DNA from: VAXT01 sp963728535
Lineage (GTDB): Bacteria; Actinomycetota; Thermoleophilia; Gaiellales; Gaiellaceae
DNA: 64,000 nt
Direction of reading: 5' to 3'
Assembly (NCBI GenBank): GCA_963728535.1
Contig: CAVSKK010000001.1
Location: 248,001 to 312,000 of the forward strand
The notes beneath the pieces were generated by a model that saw nothing but the letters and a program-made list of their open reading frames with translations, searched no databases and was not told the DNA's origin. Positions 50,601-59,445 of the stretch are shown here, piece by piece. A program made the translations under genes and the position numbers. Numbering within the stretch: the first letter of the stretch is position 1; every line of letters begins with the position of its first letter.

Positions 50601-53600
50601 CGCCGTCGGCGCTGACCGTGAACGAGGTCGGGGTCGAGTCGAGCCCCGCGTTGTTCTGGGCCGTCACGTTCAACGGTTCGACCGGATCGACGGCCGAGGA
50701 GCCGAAGCTGTAGTCGGTGCTGTCACCGAACGGCGTGCCGCTCCAGCCGGTGCCCAGCGCGGGGAAGGCGTAGGAGTCGATCCCCGACTGGGCATCACTC
50801 GAGGCCGCCGTGACCGTGAAGCCGCCGACCGCACCGGCGCGGAAGTAGACCGTCTGGCCGCTCGCGACCGCATTCGTCAGCGCCGAGAAGGAGGAGCTCG
50901 GTGCGGAGGGGGCCGAGGTGTCGACCTTGGCCACGTTCCCCGAGGTGTAGGTGGCGACGTTCCCGGCGAGGTCGGAGATCCGGTAGCGATAGCGGTAGCA
51001 GCTCCCGGAGGCGACCGAGTCGGGGCTCGAGACCGTCGACCAGGAGTCGGTGAACGAGCCGCAGGTTCCGCCCGTCAGCGAAGTCACGTCGCGCTGGATG
51101 AGGCCGGAGCCGGTGTCGAGGCCCGTGCCGGTGTCAGTGCCGTCCGCAGTCGTGATCATCAGCGAGCCGGTCGTGTCGTAGCCGTCGAGGTAGGAGACCG
51201 ATCCGCCGCTCGGCGTCGTCCGGTCGATCGTGACGTTGTGCACGGCCTGGCCGGTGTTCGAGGAGAGGTCGGTGGCCACTGCTCGAAGCGCCCGGTTCCC
51301 GTCAGCGCCGGGCAGAGCCCACGACACGCTGTAGGGCGCGCCGGCGTCAGTGCCGAGCGAGATCCAGCTACCGGTCGAGCAGTTCGCGCTCACGTTGTCG
51401 CACGTGAAGAACTGAACACCGGCCAGGTCGGTGTCGAGTGTGAACGCGGTGACCGTGAATGGATCGGCATCCCCGCCGTTGACGTAGGCAGTCGGGCTAG
51501 TGATCGAGACAGTGGGAACGCCGTTATCGACCCGCCGGTCGTTGACGGGCGCCGAAGTCGTCGAGTTCCCGGCGACGTCGGTGGCGATCACGTGCAGGTC
51601 GTAGAGGCCGTCGCCGAGGCCCGTCGTGTCCCAGCTCGCTGGCGTCGCCGTCCAGTTCGACTGGCCGGCGGGGGAGTACTCGTAGGTGACCGTGGCGAGG
51701 CCGGAGCCGCCGTCGCTCGTCGTCGAGGTCAGTCCGACCGTGCCGTTGAGGTCTGGGCCGGGATCGTGCATGGTCGCGCTCGGCGGCGTGTTGTCGACGC
51801 GCCGGTTCGCAACCGCAGTCGAGTTGGCCGAGTTGCCCGCGACGTCCGTGGCCACCGCTCGCAGGTCGTACAGGCCGTCTGAGACTGCCGTCGTGTCGAA
51901 GCTCACCGAGTACGGCGCGCTCACGTCGGTGTCGATCGCGGTCCAGGTCCCCGTGCCCGCGGGGGAGCGCTGGAAGACGACCTGCGCGACGCCGCTACCG
52001 CCTGTGTCCGCGGCCGATGCGGTCAACGTGACGCCGGCGCGGAGGTTCGCGCCCGGGTCGTCCTGCGTGGCGGTCGGGTTGGTGTTGTCGATCGAGCGAT
52101 TCGAGATCGCGGCCGAGTTGGAGGCGTTGCCAACGGTGTCGGTTGCGACGACGCGGAAGTCATAGAGCCCGTCGACCACAGCCGTTGTGTCGAAGCTAAC
52201 GGAGTAGGGCAAGGACGCGTCGGTGTCGATCGTGGTCCAGCTGCTCTGGCCGGCCGGGGATCGTTGGAAGGCGACCTGGGCAATCCCCGCCGGATCAGCG
52301 GCCGATCCGGTCAGCGTCACGCCGGCGCGGAGGTTCGTGCCGGAGTCGTCCTGAGTCGCGGTCGGCCCCGTGTTGTCGACGTTGACCGTCGTCACCGGGC
52401 CGTTGAACGAGTTGCCGGCCATGTCGGTGGTGACTGCGCGCAAGTCGAAGGCTCCATCCGAGAGAGACGTCGTGTTCCAGACGAGCGAATACGGGCTGGT
52501 GGTGTCGGTGGCGAGAGCTGTCCACGTCCCCTGACCGGCAGGCGAGCGCTGGAAGACCACCTGCGTGACGCCTGACAGCGTGTCCGCCGAGTCCGAGGAA
52601 ACGGCGACCGTCGTCCCGCCGACGTACGCCCCTGACCCGGGAGCGGTGATCGAGCCCGTCGGCGCAGTTCGGTCGATGATCACGTTGAAGACGTCTGCGC
52701 CGGTGCCTCCGTCACCGTCGACGACGAGTGCATTCAACGCCCGGTTCCCTTCGGGCTCGGAGGCCTGCGCCCACGAAGCCGTATATGGGTCCGTGGAATC
52801 GACGCCGATCGAAGCGAAGGTGCCCGTCGAGCAGTTCACGCTCGCATCCGTGCACCGGAAGAACTCGACGTGGTCGACACCGAACTGCAGAGCTTCTGTC
52901 GTCACAGTGATCGTGAAGGGGCTCGGCGAGGCGGCGTTGATGTAGTTCCCGGGCGACGTGATGTCGATGAACGGGGGTAGGTTCTGGATCTTGCGGTTGG
53001 TGACCGTTGAGGAAGTCGTCGAGTTGCCGGCGACGTCGGTGACGATCACCCGGAGGTTGTAGCGCCCGTCCAGTCCGGCGTTCGTATCCCAGTCCAGGCC
53101 GAATGGCGCGCTCGAGTCCGTTCCGATCGTCGTCCACGGACCCGTTCCCTGGTACGAGTACTGGAATGTCGCCGTGTCGAGCCCGGATCCGCTGACATCG
53201 CTTGCTGTCGAGGTCAGCGGGACGATGTCCGTGAGGGGGCTTCCGGGATCGTCCATGCTCGCGCTCGGCGCCGTGTTATCGACCCGGCGGCTTGCGACGA
53301 GCGCGGAGTTCGTCGTCGTCCCGGCGTTGCTCGTGACGGCCACGCGCAGGTCGTAGAGCCCGTCGGCGACTCCCGTCGTGTTCCAACTGGACGCGTTGGC
53401 CGTCCAGGTGTTCAGGCCGGCGGGCGAATGCTGGTAGGTGACGGTCGCGACGCCCGACTCCGGATCCCCCGTCGTGGAGGTGAGAACGACGGTGCCGCGC
53501 AGGTTTGTGCCGGGGTCGTCGATCGTCGCGGTCGGGGCCGATGTGTCGACCTTCGCATCGACGGTGACGAGGGCGGTCGAGACGTTGCCGACGTTGTCGG

Positions 53601-56600
53601 CGATCGTGAAGCGGTAGCGGTAGCAGTTGCCGGAAACGACGCTCGTGTCGGGGCTCGAGTACGAGCCGCCGAAGGAGGAGAAGCCGCCGGTGCAGGCGCC
53701 GTTCGAGAGCGTTGCCGAGGCGCGCTCGACGAGACGGCTCGACGCGTTGAGGCCGGCGCCGGCGTCGCTGCCGTCGCCAGTGGCGAAGCCGACCGAGGTG
53801 CTCGTGTAGTACGGCCCGCCGACGAGCGCGGCCGTCTGGCTGCCCGGCGCGGTCGTATCGGGCGTGACCGTGAAGTTGGCGGTCGAGGTGAGAGCCGCGT
53901 TGTTGCGGGCGGTCACTGTCTGCGCTCCCGAGCCGGTCGTGCTCGCGGTCCAGGAGTACGAGCCCTGATAGGGGTTTGTCAGGTCGTCCCCGCCACCGGT
54001 CATGCCGGTCACGGCCGGGAAGGTGACCTTCTCGACACCGGACTCGAGGTCGCTCGTCGCCGCGTCCACGGCGAACGAGCCGGTGTTTCCGCCCTGCGGG
54101 TTGTAGTAGAGCGTCGCGCCGGAGACGTGCTGGTTCGGGCTCGCCGGGCTCTCACTCACCGTCAGTGCCGGGGCGGCCGGCGCGCTCGGGTCGATCTGGA
54201 CGAGCTGGGAACCGACCGCCTCTTCGTTTCCGACTCGATCGTAGGCCCGGAACTTGACGGTCGTGGTGACGAAGAGGTTGAACGGAGCGCTGTAGACAGA
54301 GCCGTTGACCGGGCTCGGGTCCGTGCCGTCGGTCGTGAAGCGGATCTCCTGGAGGCCTGACCCGCCCTCGGTGGCCGAGAGGCTGACCGAGACCGTGCCC
54401 GTGTTCCAGCCGGCGGAGCAGGCGCCGCCGTTGCAGGCAATCGAGCTGACCGGGGCGGTGCCGTCGGCCGTAACCGTGAACGGGCTTGGGCTCGAGGTCA
54501 GGCCGGCGTTGTTCGTCGCCGTTGTGTTGTTCGGCTCGGCCGGGTCGACGGCTGTGTTCGTGAAGCTGTAGGAGTAGCTGGCGCCGGCCTGGCTTCCGCT
54601 CCAGCCCGAACCGAGAGTCGGGAAGGTGTAGGAGGAGACGCCGGACTCGCCGTCGCTCGAGGAGGCTGTGACGGTGACGCCGCCTGCGAGCCCAGGCCGG
54701 AAGTAGACCGTCTGGCCGGTCGCAAACGCGTTCGTCAACGCCGAGAAGGACAGGGTCGGCGCGGTCGGCGCCGTCGTGTCGATCTGGATCAGCTTCGTCT
54801 GAACGGCGGCCTCGGCGTTGCCGACGTTGTCCCAGGCGCGGTACTTGACAGTCGTCGTCGCCGCGACGTTGAAGGCGCCCGAGTAGACGGTGCCGTTGCC
54901 GAGCGTCGGGTCGGAGCCGTCGGTCGTGTACTTGATCTGGCTGAGTCCCGAGCCGGTGTCGTTCGCCGACAGCGTGACCGAGACCGGCGAGGAGGTGTAC
55001 CAGCCGGCCGAGCAGGCCCCGCCGTTGCACTGGATCGCGCTCGAGGGCAGGCTCGAGTCAGGCGTGACCGTGAACGAGGTCGCGTTCGAGCTCAGCCCCG
55101 CGTTGTTCTGTGCGGTGACGTTGTTGGGCTCGGCAGGATCGGTCGGGCTTCCGGTGTGGCTGTAGGTCGCCGTCGTGCCCACGATTGCCCGCGACCAGCC
55201 GCCCGCCGCCGCGGGGTAGGTGTAGCCCGAGATCCCCGACTGTGCGTCGCTCGAGCTCGGCGTGACAGCGAACTGGCCGCTGGCCGCGCCGGGCCGGTAG
55301 TAGACGACGCCGCCCGTGAGGGCTGCGTTCGAGAAGGAGCCGTAGAGGAAGGTTGGGTCGCTAGGTGCCGACGTGTCGACCTTGGCGTCGGCGGAGGTGC
55401 TTGATGCCGCCGACTGGTTGCCGACCCGGTCGGAGATCTTCAGTCGGTAGCGGTAGCAGTTGCCGGAGACGACGCTCGCGTCCGGGTTCGAGACCGTCGT
55501 CCCCCAGGTGCCGGGGAAGCCGGAGCAGGCGCCGTTGGAAAGCGTGCCGGTGTCGCGCTCGTACACGCGCGTGGAGGTATCGAGGCCGGAGCCCGTGTCG
55601 CTGCCGTCCGTCGGGGTGAGTCCAACCGAGAGGCTCGTGTAGTACGGCCCGCCGGAGAGAGCGACCGACTGGCCGGTCGGCACGCTCGAGTCCGGCGTGA
55701 CCGTGAAGCTCGTCGCGGCAGAGGCCAGCCCCGCGTTGTTGGATGCGGTGACGTTCAACGGCTCGACGGGATCGACCGGGCTGCCGGTGTGGCTGTACGT
55801 CGCGGTCGTGCCGATGATCGAGCGCGACCAGCCGCCTGCCGCCGCCGGGAAGTTGTAGCCCGAGATGCCTGACTCGGGGTCGGCCGACGCGGAGCCCGTG
55901 ACTGCGAACTGACCGCTCGCGGCACCGGGGCGGTAGTAGACGATCCCACCGACAAGGGCAGCGTTCGAGAACGAGCCGTACGCAAGGCTCGGGGCGGGGG
56001 TCGGCGCCGAGGTGTCGATCTTCGCTGTTGCGCTCGCGCCCGAGGTCCCCTGGTTGAGGACGCGGTCGGAGATCTTGTAGCGGTAGCGGTAGCACTTGCC
56101 GGACTGGACGGTCGTGTCGTTGCCGCCCGCGAGCGTGACCGTCGACCACGAGCTGCCGAAAGCCGGGCACGTGTCGTTCGCGAGGGCGACCTCGTCGCGC
56201 TCGACGATGCCGGTCGTGGCATCGACGCCGGAGCCCGCGTCGGATCCGTTCGCGAGTGTGACCGGTACCGAGAGCGACGTGTAGTAGCCGGCCGTGACCG
56301 TCGCGGACATGCCGGTGGGCGCTGTCACGTCGCGGACGAACGTCAGGTTCGTCGTCACTGAATTGCTGGCGCCGTCGAGGCCCGTGATCGTCGAGGCTCC
56401 TGGCGCGCTTGTGTTCGCCGTTCCGAACGAGTAGTTCGCCGACGTGAATGGGCTCCGGGTGCCGATCTCGTCGCGGCTGGACGAGATGCCGACGTTGTAG
56501 TGCTCCGAGATCCTCGTCGTAGAGAGTGCGGTTTGGTAGATGGCAAGGTCGTCGATGGCGTCGTTCGCGTACTGGCCCGCGTCGCCGAGACCGATCGTGA

Positions 56601-58644
56601 GTGCGGCAGCCGACGCATTCGCGGGGAGCGCGAGTGCCGAGCTCGTTCCTGCGGCGCCGTTCACGTACCAGCGCACCGTCGTCCCGTCGTAAGTGAGGAC
56701 GAAGTGCTTGTACGCGCCGGTCAGCGCGCCGGCGGCGGTCGCGAGAGTGACGTTGTTCCGCTTGAAGTTGAGGGTGCCCGTTGCAGTCGAGAAGATGAGG
56801 TAACCATTCACCGTCGAGGACACGCCCTTGTTGACGATGCCCGGGAAGGAGTTCGTGAACGAGGTCTGCTTCGCCCAGAACTCGATCGAGAAGCTGCCGT
56901 TCAGGTTGAGGTTCGCGTTGTTCGGAACGCTGACGTTGTCGTTCACGCCGTCGAAGCTCGTCGCCGTGTCGGTGTCACCGGCCAGCGCGCCGGTGGCGCC
57001 GAGGGTCGGGCTTCCGCCGTACGTTCCGGTGTTGCCGTTTCCGCTCGTGTCGGTCGCGCTCGTACCGCTCGGCTCGCCGAGACGCCAGTACGCAAGCGGC
57101 TCGTCCGCAAGCACCTGGTTGCGGTAGGCAGCCGTGTGGGTGAAACCGGTAGTCGAGATCGCCGGGAACGTGACCTGCGAGGCGCCCGCATCGGTGATCG
57201 CGCTCGTGACGGTGAAGTCGCCGGTCGCCGCGGGGTTGTAGTACATCGTGCTCGTGCCCGAGTTGAAGAACTGGAGATCGGGCCGCGTGCCCTCGGTGAG
57301 GGAAAGCGCCTGCGTCGGGGCAGCGGTGTCGAGCTTGAGCGAGACGAGTTGGCCGATCCACGTGCTGTTGTTCGCTGCGGCCGCGGTCTTGTTGCCCGTC
57401 GCGCCGGCGGCCACTGCGGTGTAGTCGGCCGCCTCGAGCGTCGTCGCGGTCGTTGAAGCGTCCCACTCCTCGTTCATGCCACCCGGCGGTGTGAAGGTCG
57501 AGTTTCTGTTTAGGCCGAACAAGCCGACGACCAAGTAGTTCGCGCCGCCGGTCGTGATCGAGCTCGCCACGACGTTCGAGCCGTTTGAACTGCTGACGTT
57601 GCCGCTGGACTGGTCGATCGGTGCTGAGGCGTCCACGCCGACGTACGGGATGATTCCGCCCACAACCTTGTCGGAGGCGCTGAACGTGAACGTGTAGGAG
57701 CCGGGCTCGTTCGCCGCCGCGATCTTGTAGAAGAGCTCCTGCGTGATGTTCGTGGTTTGAACGTCGCGCCGGATCGACGTCCAGCCGGCCGGCGGGGTGA
57801 TCGTTCGGTTGCCGTGGATCAGGACGCCGGCGATCAGGACGTCGTTCGCCGCGACGCCGATCGGCTTGTAGAACGTGAAGCTGGCGACGTTCGTGCCGTT
57901 GCTGTCGCCGAAGGTGGCTGCGCTGCGCTGCGTGATGACCGCTGGGTCGATCACGTAAGGGGTCGGCAGGCTCGAGTCGTCGAGGCGGAGCTCGAGCGAC
58001 CAGGCGTTGCCGGCGCGTCGCACCGACCAGCGCAGATCCGCCGGCGTGACGTTCCCGCCCTCGGCGTCGAGGATCTGAACCGGGGCGATGTGCACCGGCG
58101 CGAACCCGTTGCCGCGAACGAACGAGACGGCGCCGTCGTCGCCTACTCTCGGCGTGATCCCCGGTGAGGCGAGCCGCCAGTGCCAGGTGCGCTTGCCCTG
58201 GTGCCGGTCGACCGTCAGGAACTGCTCGGTCTTCTGCGGGGCGACGACGATCGTCTCCCGGCCGAATGACGTTCGCCGCGTGGCGCCGCGGGTGAACCGT
58301 GCCCAGTCGGCGCGACCGTTGTCCAGGCCGCTGAGCGCGACGAGCGTCTTTGGGCTAGCGACTTCGAACCCGCTCCGATCGATCTTCACGTCGACGCCCG
58401 GAGCGGTTCGCCTGACGAGTGGGGCATCCGGCTTCGGGGCACCGAGGGCGTCGAGGTGGAGCGGGCGGCCGAGCAAGTTCGGCGAGGCGGTGTCCTGGTT
58501 GCCCTGGACCATGACCATCGAGACCACCGCAAAAACGCAGGCGAGCAGGCCGAGGACAGTCGTCTGCCGCATGGACGACTGTCCTCGGCTTTGCGCGAGA
58601 GAGGCTCGTCTCGCCGGCCGCAGATGCTCGTGGAAGGTGGTCAT
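44632..58644 (-). CDS. Giant (~4,670 aa) secreted mosaic repeat protein with C-terminal membrane anchor
   Basis: One uninterrupted 14-kb gene. N-terminus: signal peptide (VLGLLACVFAVVSMVMVQG) from ATG 58644 or 58572. About nt 57950-58450: unique beta domain ending LPTPYVIDPAV. About 56500-57130: LamG-like domain (VLADEPLAYWRLGEPSGT, FSIEFWAKQ, AIDDLAIYQTAL). About 45500-56300: mosaic of repeated modules, including (i) five chitobiase-like units with TTDGSDP motif, (ii) seven CYRYR...ISD units with a conserved Cys pair, (iii) four YYNPQGG units, (iv) units with FPAAAGGWSR, (v) about seven DDPG...LYDLRAVATD units. C-terminus: VALVLLLILLGALIAFLIK membrane helix and basic KMEMGRMFKPRR tail. Predicted to span the envelope and present the repeats outside; adhesion is inference. 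No enzyme domain or LPxTG was found. Confidence 0.9.
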   Translation of the reverse strand: MTTFHEHLRPARRASLAQSRGQSSMRQTTVLGLLACVFAVVSMVMVQGNQDTASPNLLGRPLHLDALGAPKPDAPLVRRTAPGVDVKIDRSGFEVASPKTLVALSGLDNGRADWARFTRGATRRTSFGRETIVVAPQKTEQFLTVDRHQGKRTWHWRLASPGITPRVGDDGAVSFVRGNGFAPVHIAPVQILDAEGGNVTPADLRWSVRRAGNAWSLELRLDDSSLPTPYVIDPAVITQRSAATFGDSNGTNVASFTFYKPIGVAANDVLIAGVLIHGNRTITPPAGWTSIRRDVQTTNITQELFYKIAAANEPGSYTFTFSASDKVVGGIIPYVGVDASAPIDQSSGNVSSSNGSNVVASSITTGGANYLVVGLFGLNRNSTFTPPGGMNEEWDASTTATTLEAADYTAVAAGATGNKTAAAANNSTWIGQLVSLKLDTAAPTQALSLTEGTRPDLQFFNSGTSTMYYNPAATGDFTVTSAITDAGASQVTFPAISTTGFTHTAAYRNQVLADEPLAYWRLGEPSGTSATDTSGNGNTGTYGGSPTLGATGALAGDTDTATSFDGVNDNVSVPNNANLNLNGSFSIEFWAKQTSFTNSFPGIVNKGVSSTVNGYLIFSTATGTLNFKRNNVTLATAAGALTGAYKHFVLTYDGTTVRWYVNGAAGTSSALALPANASAAALTIGLGDAGQYANDAIDDLAIYQTALSTTRISEHYNVGISSSRDEIGTRSPFTSANYSFGTANTSAPGASTITGLDGASNSVTTNLTFVRDVTAPTGMSATVTAGYYTSLSVPVTLANGSDAGSGVDATTGIVERDEVALANDTCPAFGSSWSTVTLAGGNDTTVQSGKCYRYRYKISDRVLNQGTSGASATAKIDTSAPTPAPSLAYGSFSNAALVGGIVYYRPGAASGQFAVTGSASADPESGISGYNFPAAAGGWSRSIIGTTATYSHTGSPVDPVEPLNVTASNNAGLASAATSFTVTPDSSVPTGQSVALSGGPYYTSLSVGLTPTDGSDTGSGLDTSTRVYERDTGTLSNGACSGFPGTWGTTVSNPDASVVSGNCYRYRLKISDRVGNQSAASSTSADAKVDTSAPSDPTFLYGSFSNAALTGGVVYYRPGAASGQFAVTPSSSDAQSGISGYTYPAAAGGWSRAIVGTTATYSHTGSPTDPAEPNNVTAQNNAGLSSNATSFTVTPDSSLPSSAIQCNGGACSAGWYTSSPVSVTLSANDTGSGLSQIKYTTDGSDPTLGNGTVYSGAFNVAATTTVKYRAWDNVGNAEAAVQTKLIQIDTTAPTAPTLSFSALTNAFATGQTVYFRPGLAGGVTVTASSSDGESGVSSYTFPTLGSGWSGSQAGASYSYSFTNTAVDPAEPNNTTATNNAGLTSSPSPFTVTADGTAPVSSIACNGGACSAGWNTGTVSVSLSATEGGSGLQEIRFTTDGTDPSPVNGSVYSAPFNLFVTTTVKFRAYDRVGNEEAVGSQLVQIDPSAPAAPALTVSESPASPNQHVSGATLYYNPQGGNTGSFAVDAATSDLESGVEKVTFPAVTGMTGGGDDLTNPYQGSYSWTASTTGSGAQTVTARNNAALTSTANFTVTPDTTAPGSQTAALVGGPYYTSTSVGFATGDGSDAGAGLNASSRLVERASATLSNGACTGGFSSFGGSYSSPDTSVVSGNCYRYRFTIADNVGNVSTALVTVDAKVDTSAPTATIDDPGTNLRGTVVLTSTTGDPESGVATVTYQHSPAGLNTWTANASSWNTTGVADGLYDLRVAVTSNAGTTTNSALVASRRVDNTAPSASMDDPGSPLTDIVPLTSTASDVSGSGLDTATFQYSYQGTGPWTTIGTDSSAPFGLDWDTNAGLDGRYNLRVIVTDVAGNSTTSSTVTNRKIQNLPPFIDITSPGNYINAASPSPFTITVTTEALQFGVDHVEFFRCTDASVNCSTGTFASIGVDSTDPYTASWAQASEPEGNRALNALVVDGDGGTGADVFNVIIDRTAPTGSITAPGSGAYVGGTTVAVSSDSADTLSGVTQVVFQRSPAGQGTWTALATDTTSPYSLVWNTTSLSDGAFDLRAVTTDMAGNSFNGPVTTVNVDNTGPTATQDDSGTNLRAGVTLTGSAADPAGIAQVAFQRSPAGQSSWTTIDTDASLPYSVSFDTTAVVDGLYDFRVVATDTVGNASNSAAISNRSIDNTNPTATQDDPGANLRAGVTLTASAADTGGSGVAQVVFQRSPAGTGTWTAIDTDVSAPYSVSFDTTAVSDGLYDLRAVATDVAGNSANSTAVANRRVDNTPPSATMHDPGPDLNGTVGLTSTTSDGGSGLATVTYEYSPAGQSNWTATPASWDTTGLGDGLYDLHVIATDVAGNSTTSAPVNDRRVDNGVPTVSITSPTAYVNGGDADPFTVTAFTLDTDLAGVQFFTCDNVSANCSTGSWISLGTDAGAPYSVSWALPGADGNRALRAVATDLSSNTGQAVHNVTIDRTTPSGGSVSYLDGYDTTGSLMITTADGTDTGTGLDTGSGLIQRDVTSLTGGTCGSFTDSWSTVSSPDSVASGSCYRYRYRISDLAGNVATYTSGNVAKVDTSAPSAPSSSFSALTNAVASGQTVYFRAGAVGGFTVTAASSDAQSGIDSYAFPALGTGWSGTPFGDSTDYSFGSSAVDPVEPLNVTAQNNAGLDSTPTSFTVSADGAAPVSAIACDGAACIGGWYTSTVSVTLSASDGAGAGLQEIRYTTDGSNPSPINGTIYAGAFDVSATTTVKFRAYDLLGNEEAVGSQLVQLDSSAPAAPALSFGSFQNAVLTGGVVWYRPSAVSGQFAVTASSSDGESGIAGYTFPAAAAGWSRSIGGATATYDHSGSPANPAEPNDVTAQNNAGLSSAPTAFTADPDGTAPASLVACDGAACSGGWYTSTVSVTLSANDAASGVQEIRYTTDGSDPTPGNGTVYSGAFDVSATTTVRYRAYDRVGNEEAIGQQLVRIDSSAPAAPSLTLSESPASPQQHVSGTTLFYNPQGGNAGSFTVDAATSDAGSGIDRVSFAALTGMTGGGDDFASPFQATYDWSASSSASGTQNVVAHDNAGLTSSASFTVTSDTTAPSGQVIDNDSGPYYTTLSVPLTISNGSDSESGVDASSGVVERQSATLTDDSCVSWSGFSPVSLVAGEDTSVLSGECYRYRYEISDNVANQSSPSASSGTAKIDTSAPSSPTVAFSSLTNAVASAQTVYFRPGLAGAFTVTADSTDAQSGIQSYAFPALGSGWSGTPSGATTDYTFNSSAYNPAEPLNITAQNNADLMSSPASFTVTPDGTAPASSISCDGAACSAGWYTSSVSVALSASDAASGVQEIRYTTDGSDPSPINGTVYSTPFSLGATTTVKFRAYDLLGNEETVGSQLVRVDTSAPAAPTLTLSESPGSPKQHVSGTTLFYNPQGSNAGSFTVDATTTDPQSGIDRVTFPALVGMTGGGDDSSSPYQSGYSWTSASNASGSQTVTAHNNAGLTGTAGFTTTPDTAPPAGGSVDYADGYAVGSVTIATDDGNDSLSGVDAATGVIERDSTNLVGGACDPFAGSWSAVTSPDSTIASGNCYRYRYSVSDNVGNNAVYTSGNVAKVSTSAPSVPSLTLAEAPGSPNQHVAGATLFYNPSGTNAGTFTVSADVTDSGGSGIDRVTFPSLGGMTGGGNDTTSPYQVGYDWDPGSSASGPQTVTVHNNAGLTSSTTFTVTPDSAPPTGQSAALTAGYFTSLSVPVSLQNGSDALSGIDQATAVLERETATLANGSCVAWSGTWNAVSLAGGADTTVQSNRCYHYRYSISDNVGNQSSLSATSADAKVDATTPLTSDDAPAGWRNAAVTVTLSITETGSGVASTSYRVDGGSFQSGTSISIPAPADHSNDGVHAIEYRTTDVAGNVETLRSATVRIDTTLPTTTDDAPTSWSDSPVTVTLTPADALSGIASTQYRIDGGPFQGGTVISIPAPADGSNDGLHAVEYRSTDNAGNAEPLQPATVRIDTQLPSGALTAPADGAHVNGSVAISALAGDATSGVASVEFRVRPSGSASFITISTDTTAPYGVNWSSTGAAEGDAELEVVVVDNAGLSVTSAMRTVVVDNPPAPALDDPGANLAGFVTLNAASQADTAQVVFERSPVGAGTWTQVATDTSAPFSADFDTSSVGDGQYDLRAVATDLGGFDGTSALRTSRVDNTAPTVSVSDPASGAVVAGASVHVAATSSDLGSGVGSVRFERRPAGSGAFTAIGTDTTTPYEASWDATGLGGAYELQAVATDLAGNQTTGAMVTVTVDATAPTVTLGDPGSLVHGVVSLSATAPNAAVASVSFDRRAAGGAWTRIVLDTTRPWAAAFDTKSVTDGVYDLRAQALGGGGQVLATHSRAAITIDNTAPTIRSATPADGSVVTPVTSIVLVASEPVSAVQGATLDGAAATAQISSSHVTFSTSPLGAGVHKLTGALVDAAGNSGVFSVHFRVKVKAHAPLTLRVGKPKTRALSHGAKRVFRVSVSLSGPARLRATLLSPTGRPLRKLRANLSTGRHSLRFVLPSASLPPGRYTILVVATDSDGSRLVKRVYVTIAVKQPPEPKSPESEPAPQEVVFPVAPAAGPDGGDDVSTPSDSPTPPATTKEPEPKKDAPHAKGEALETGSGYVSDSKPGHTVALVLLLILLGALIAFLIKMEMGRMFKPRR

Positions 58645-58720
58645 TTCCAGACACGTTCTCGCCTGTACGCGTAGGAAGGGGGTCTGCAGCCAGGTATGAA
58701 TTCCGTATGAGCCGTCGAAA

Positions 58721-58736
58721 TCACTCGGACGAGTGA
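58721..58736. promoter_or_regulatory. 16-bp palindrome in giant gene/response-regulator divergent region
   Basis: TCACTCG-GA-CGAGTGA, 7-bp perfect arms, 11 nt upstream of the response regulator ATG at 58747 and 77 bp upstream of the giant gene start. A dimeric operator that could be bound by the adjacent response regulator. No direct evidence. Confidence 0.5.
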
Positions 58737-58746
58737 CGCCTTGCGC

Positions 58747-59445
58747 ATGAATCCGGCCGGAACCAAGCCTCAGCTCCTGGTCGTCGACGACGACGAGGAC
58801 ATCCGAGCGCTCCTCCGGCTCTTGCTCGAGCGGGCCGGATATGTCGTCGACGACCAGGCCGACGGCCGCGCCGCGCTGCGCGCGTTTCACAAGGGAAACC
58901 ACGACCTCGTCCTGCTCGATGTGACGATGCCCGACCTCGACGGCTGGGAGCTCCTCGAGCGCATCCGGGACCTGAGCGACGTGCCCGTCCTCATGCTCAC
59001 GGCCCGCGACTCGGAGTCCGATCGGGTCCGCGGCCTACGCGGGGGAGCCGACGACTACGTCACGAAGCCGTTCGATCGCGAAGAGCTCGTCGCCCGCGTG
59101 GAGGCGCTGCTTCGCCGGGCGCCGCGGGACGACTCGCCAGCTTCGTACACCGACTCGTACCTCCAGGTCGACTTCGTCCAGCGGACGGTCTCCGTCGAGG
59201 GGCAGCAGGTCCCGCTGACGCGGCTCGAGTACAACGTGCTCGAGGCTTTCGTCCAGCATTCCAATCATGTCCTGAGCCAGGAGCAGCTGCTCGAGCTCGC
59301 GTGGGATGACCCGGACGCGGTGTCACGCGACCAGGTGAAGCTCTACGTGGGCTACCTGCGGCGGAAGCTCGGCACGCGCGACGGCGAGTCGCCGATCGAA
59401 ACGGTTCGAGGCTTCGGCTACAGGTTCCGCCCGGCAGGCCGGTAG
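58747..59445 (+). CDS. OmpR-type response regulator
   Basis: A 232-residue protein. Receiver domain residues 8-120 with DDDED acidic pocket, phosphoacceptor Asp58 (LVLLDVTMPDLDGWE), Thr in LMLTARD and Lys in YVTKPFDR. C-terminal winged helix (SVEGQQVPLTRLEYNVLEAFVQHSNHVLSQEQLLELAW, VKLYVGYLRRKLG, ETVRGFGYRF). ATG at 58747 chosen. No cognate kinase is directly adjacent; the kinase at 60651 is on the other strand. Divergent from the giant protein gene. Confidence 0.92.
   Translation: MNPAGTKPQLLVVDDDEDIRALLRLLLERAGYVVDDQADGRAALRAFHKGNHDLVLLDVTMPDLDGWELLERIRDLSDVPVLMLTARDSESDRVRGLRGGADDYVTKPFDREELVARVEALLRRAPRDDSPASYTDSYLQVDFVQRTVSVEGQQVPLTRLEYNVLEAFVQHSNHVLSQEQLLELAWDDPDAVSRDQVKLYVGYLRRKLGTRDGESPIETVRGFGYRFRPAGR

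Noticed and set aside
45559..54360. Long plus-strand ORFs (up to 809 codons) opposite the giant gene, for example 46753-48954 and 49453-51882
   Set aside because: Their translations are Arg/Asp/Val-rich without domains and result from the repetitive GC-rich minus-strand modules; the minus strand has clear Ig/chitobiase-like protein sequence.
58645..58902. N-terminal extension of the giant protein to 58902
   Set aside because: It would overlap the divergent response regulator gene and put 86 non-signal residues ahead of the signal peptide.
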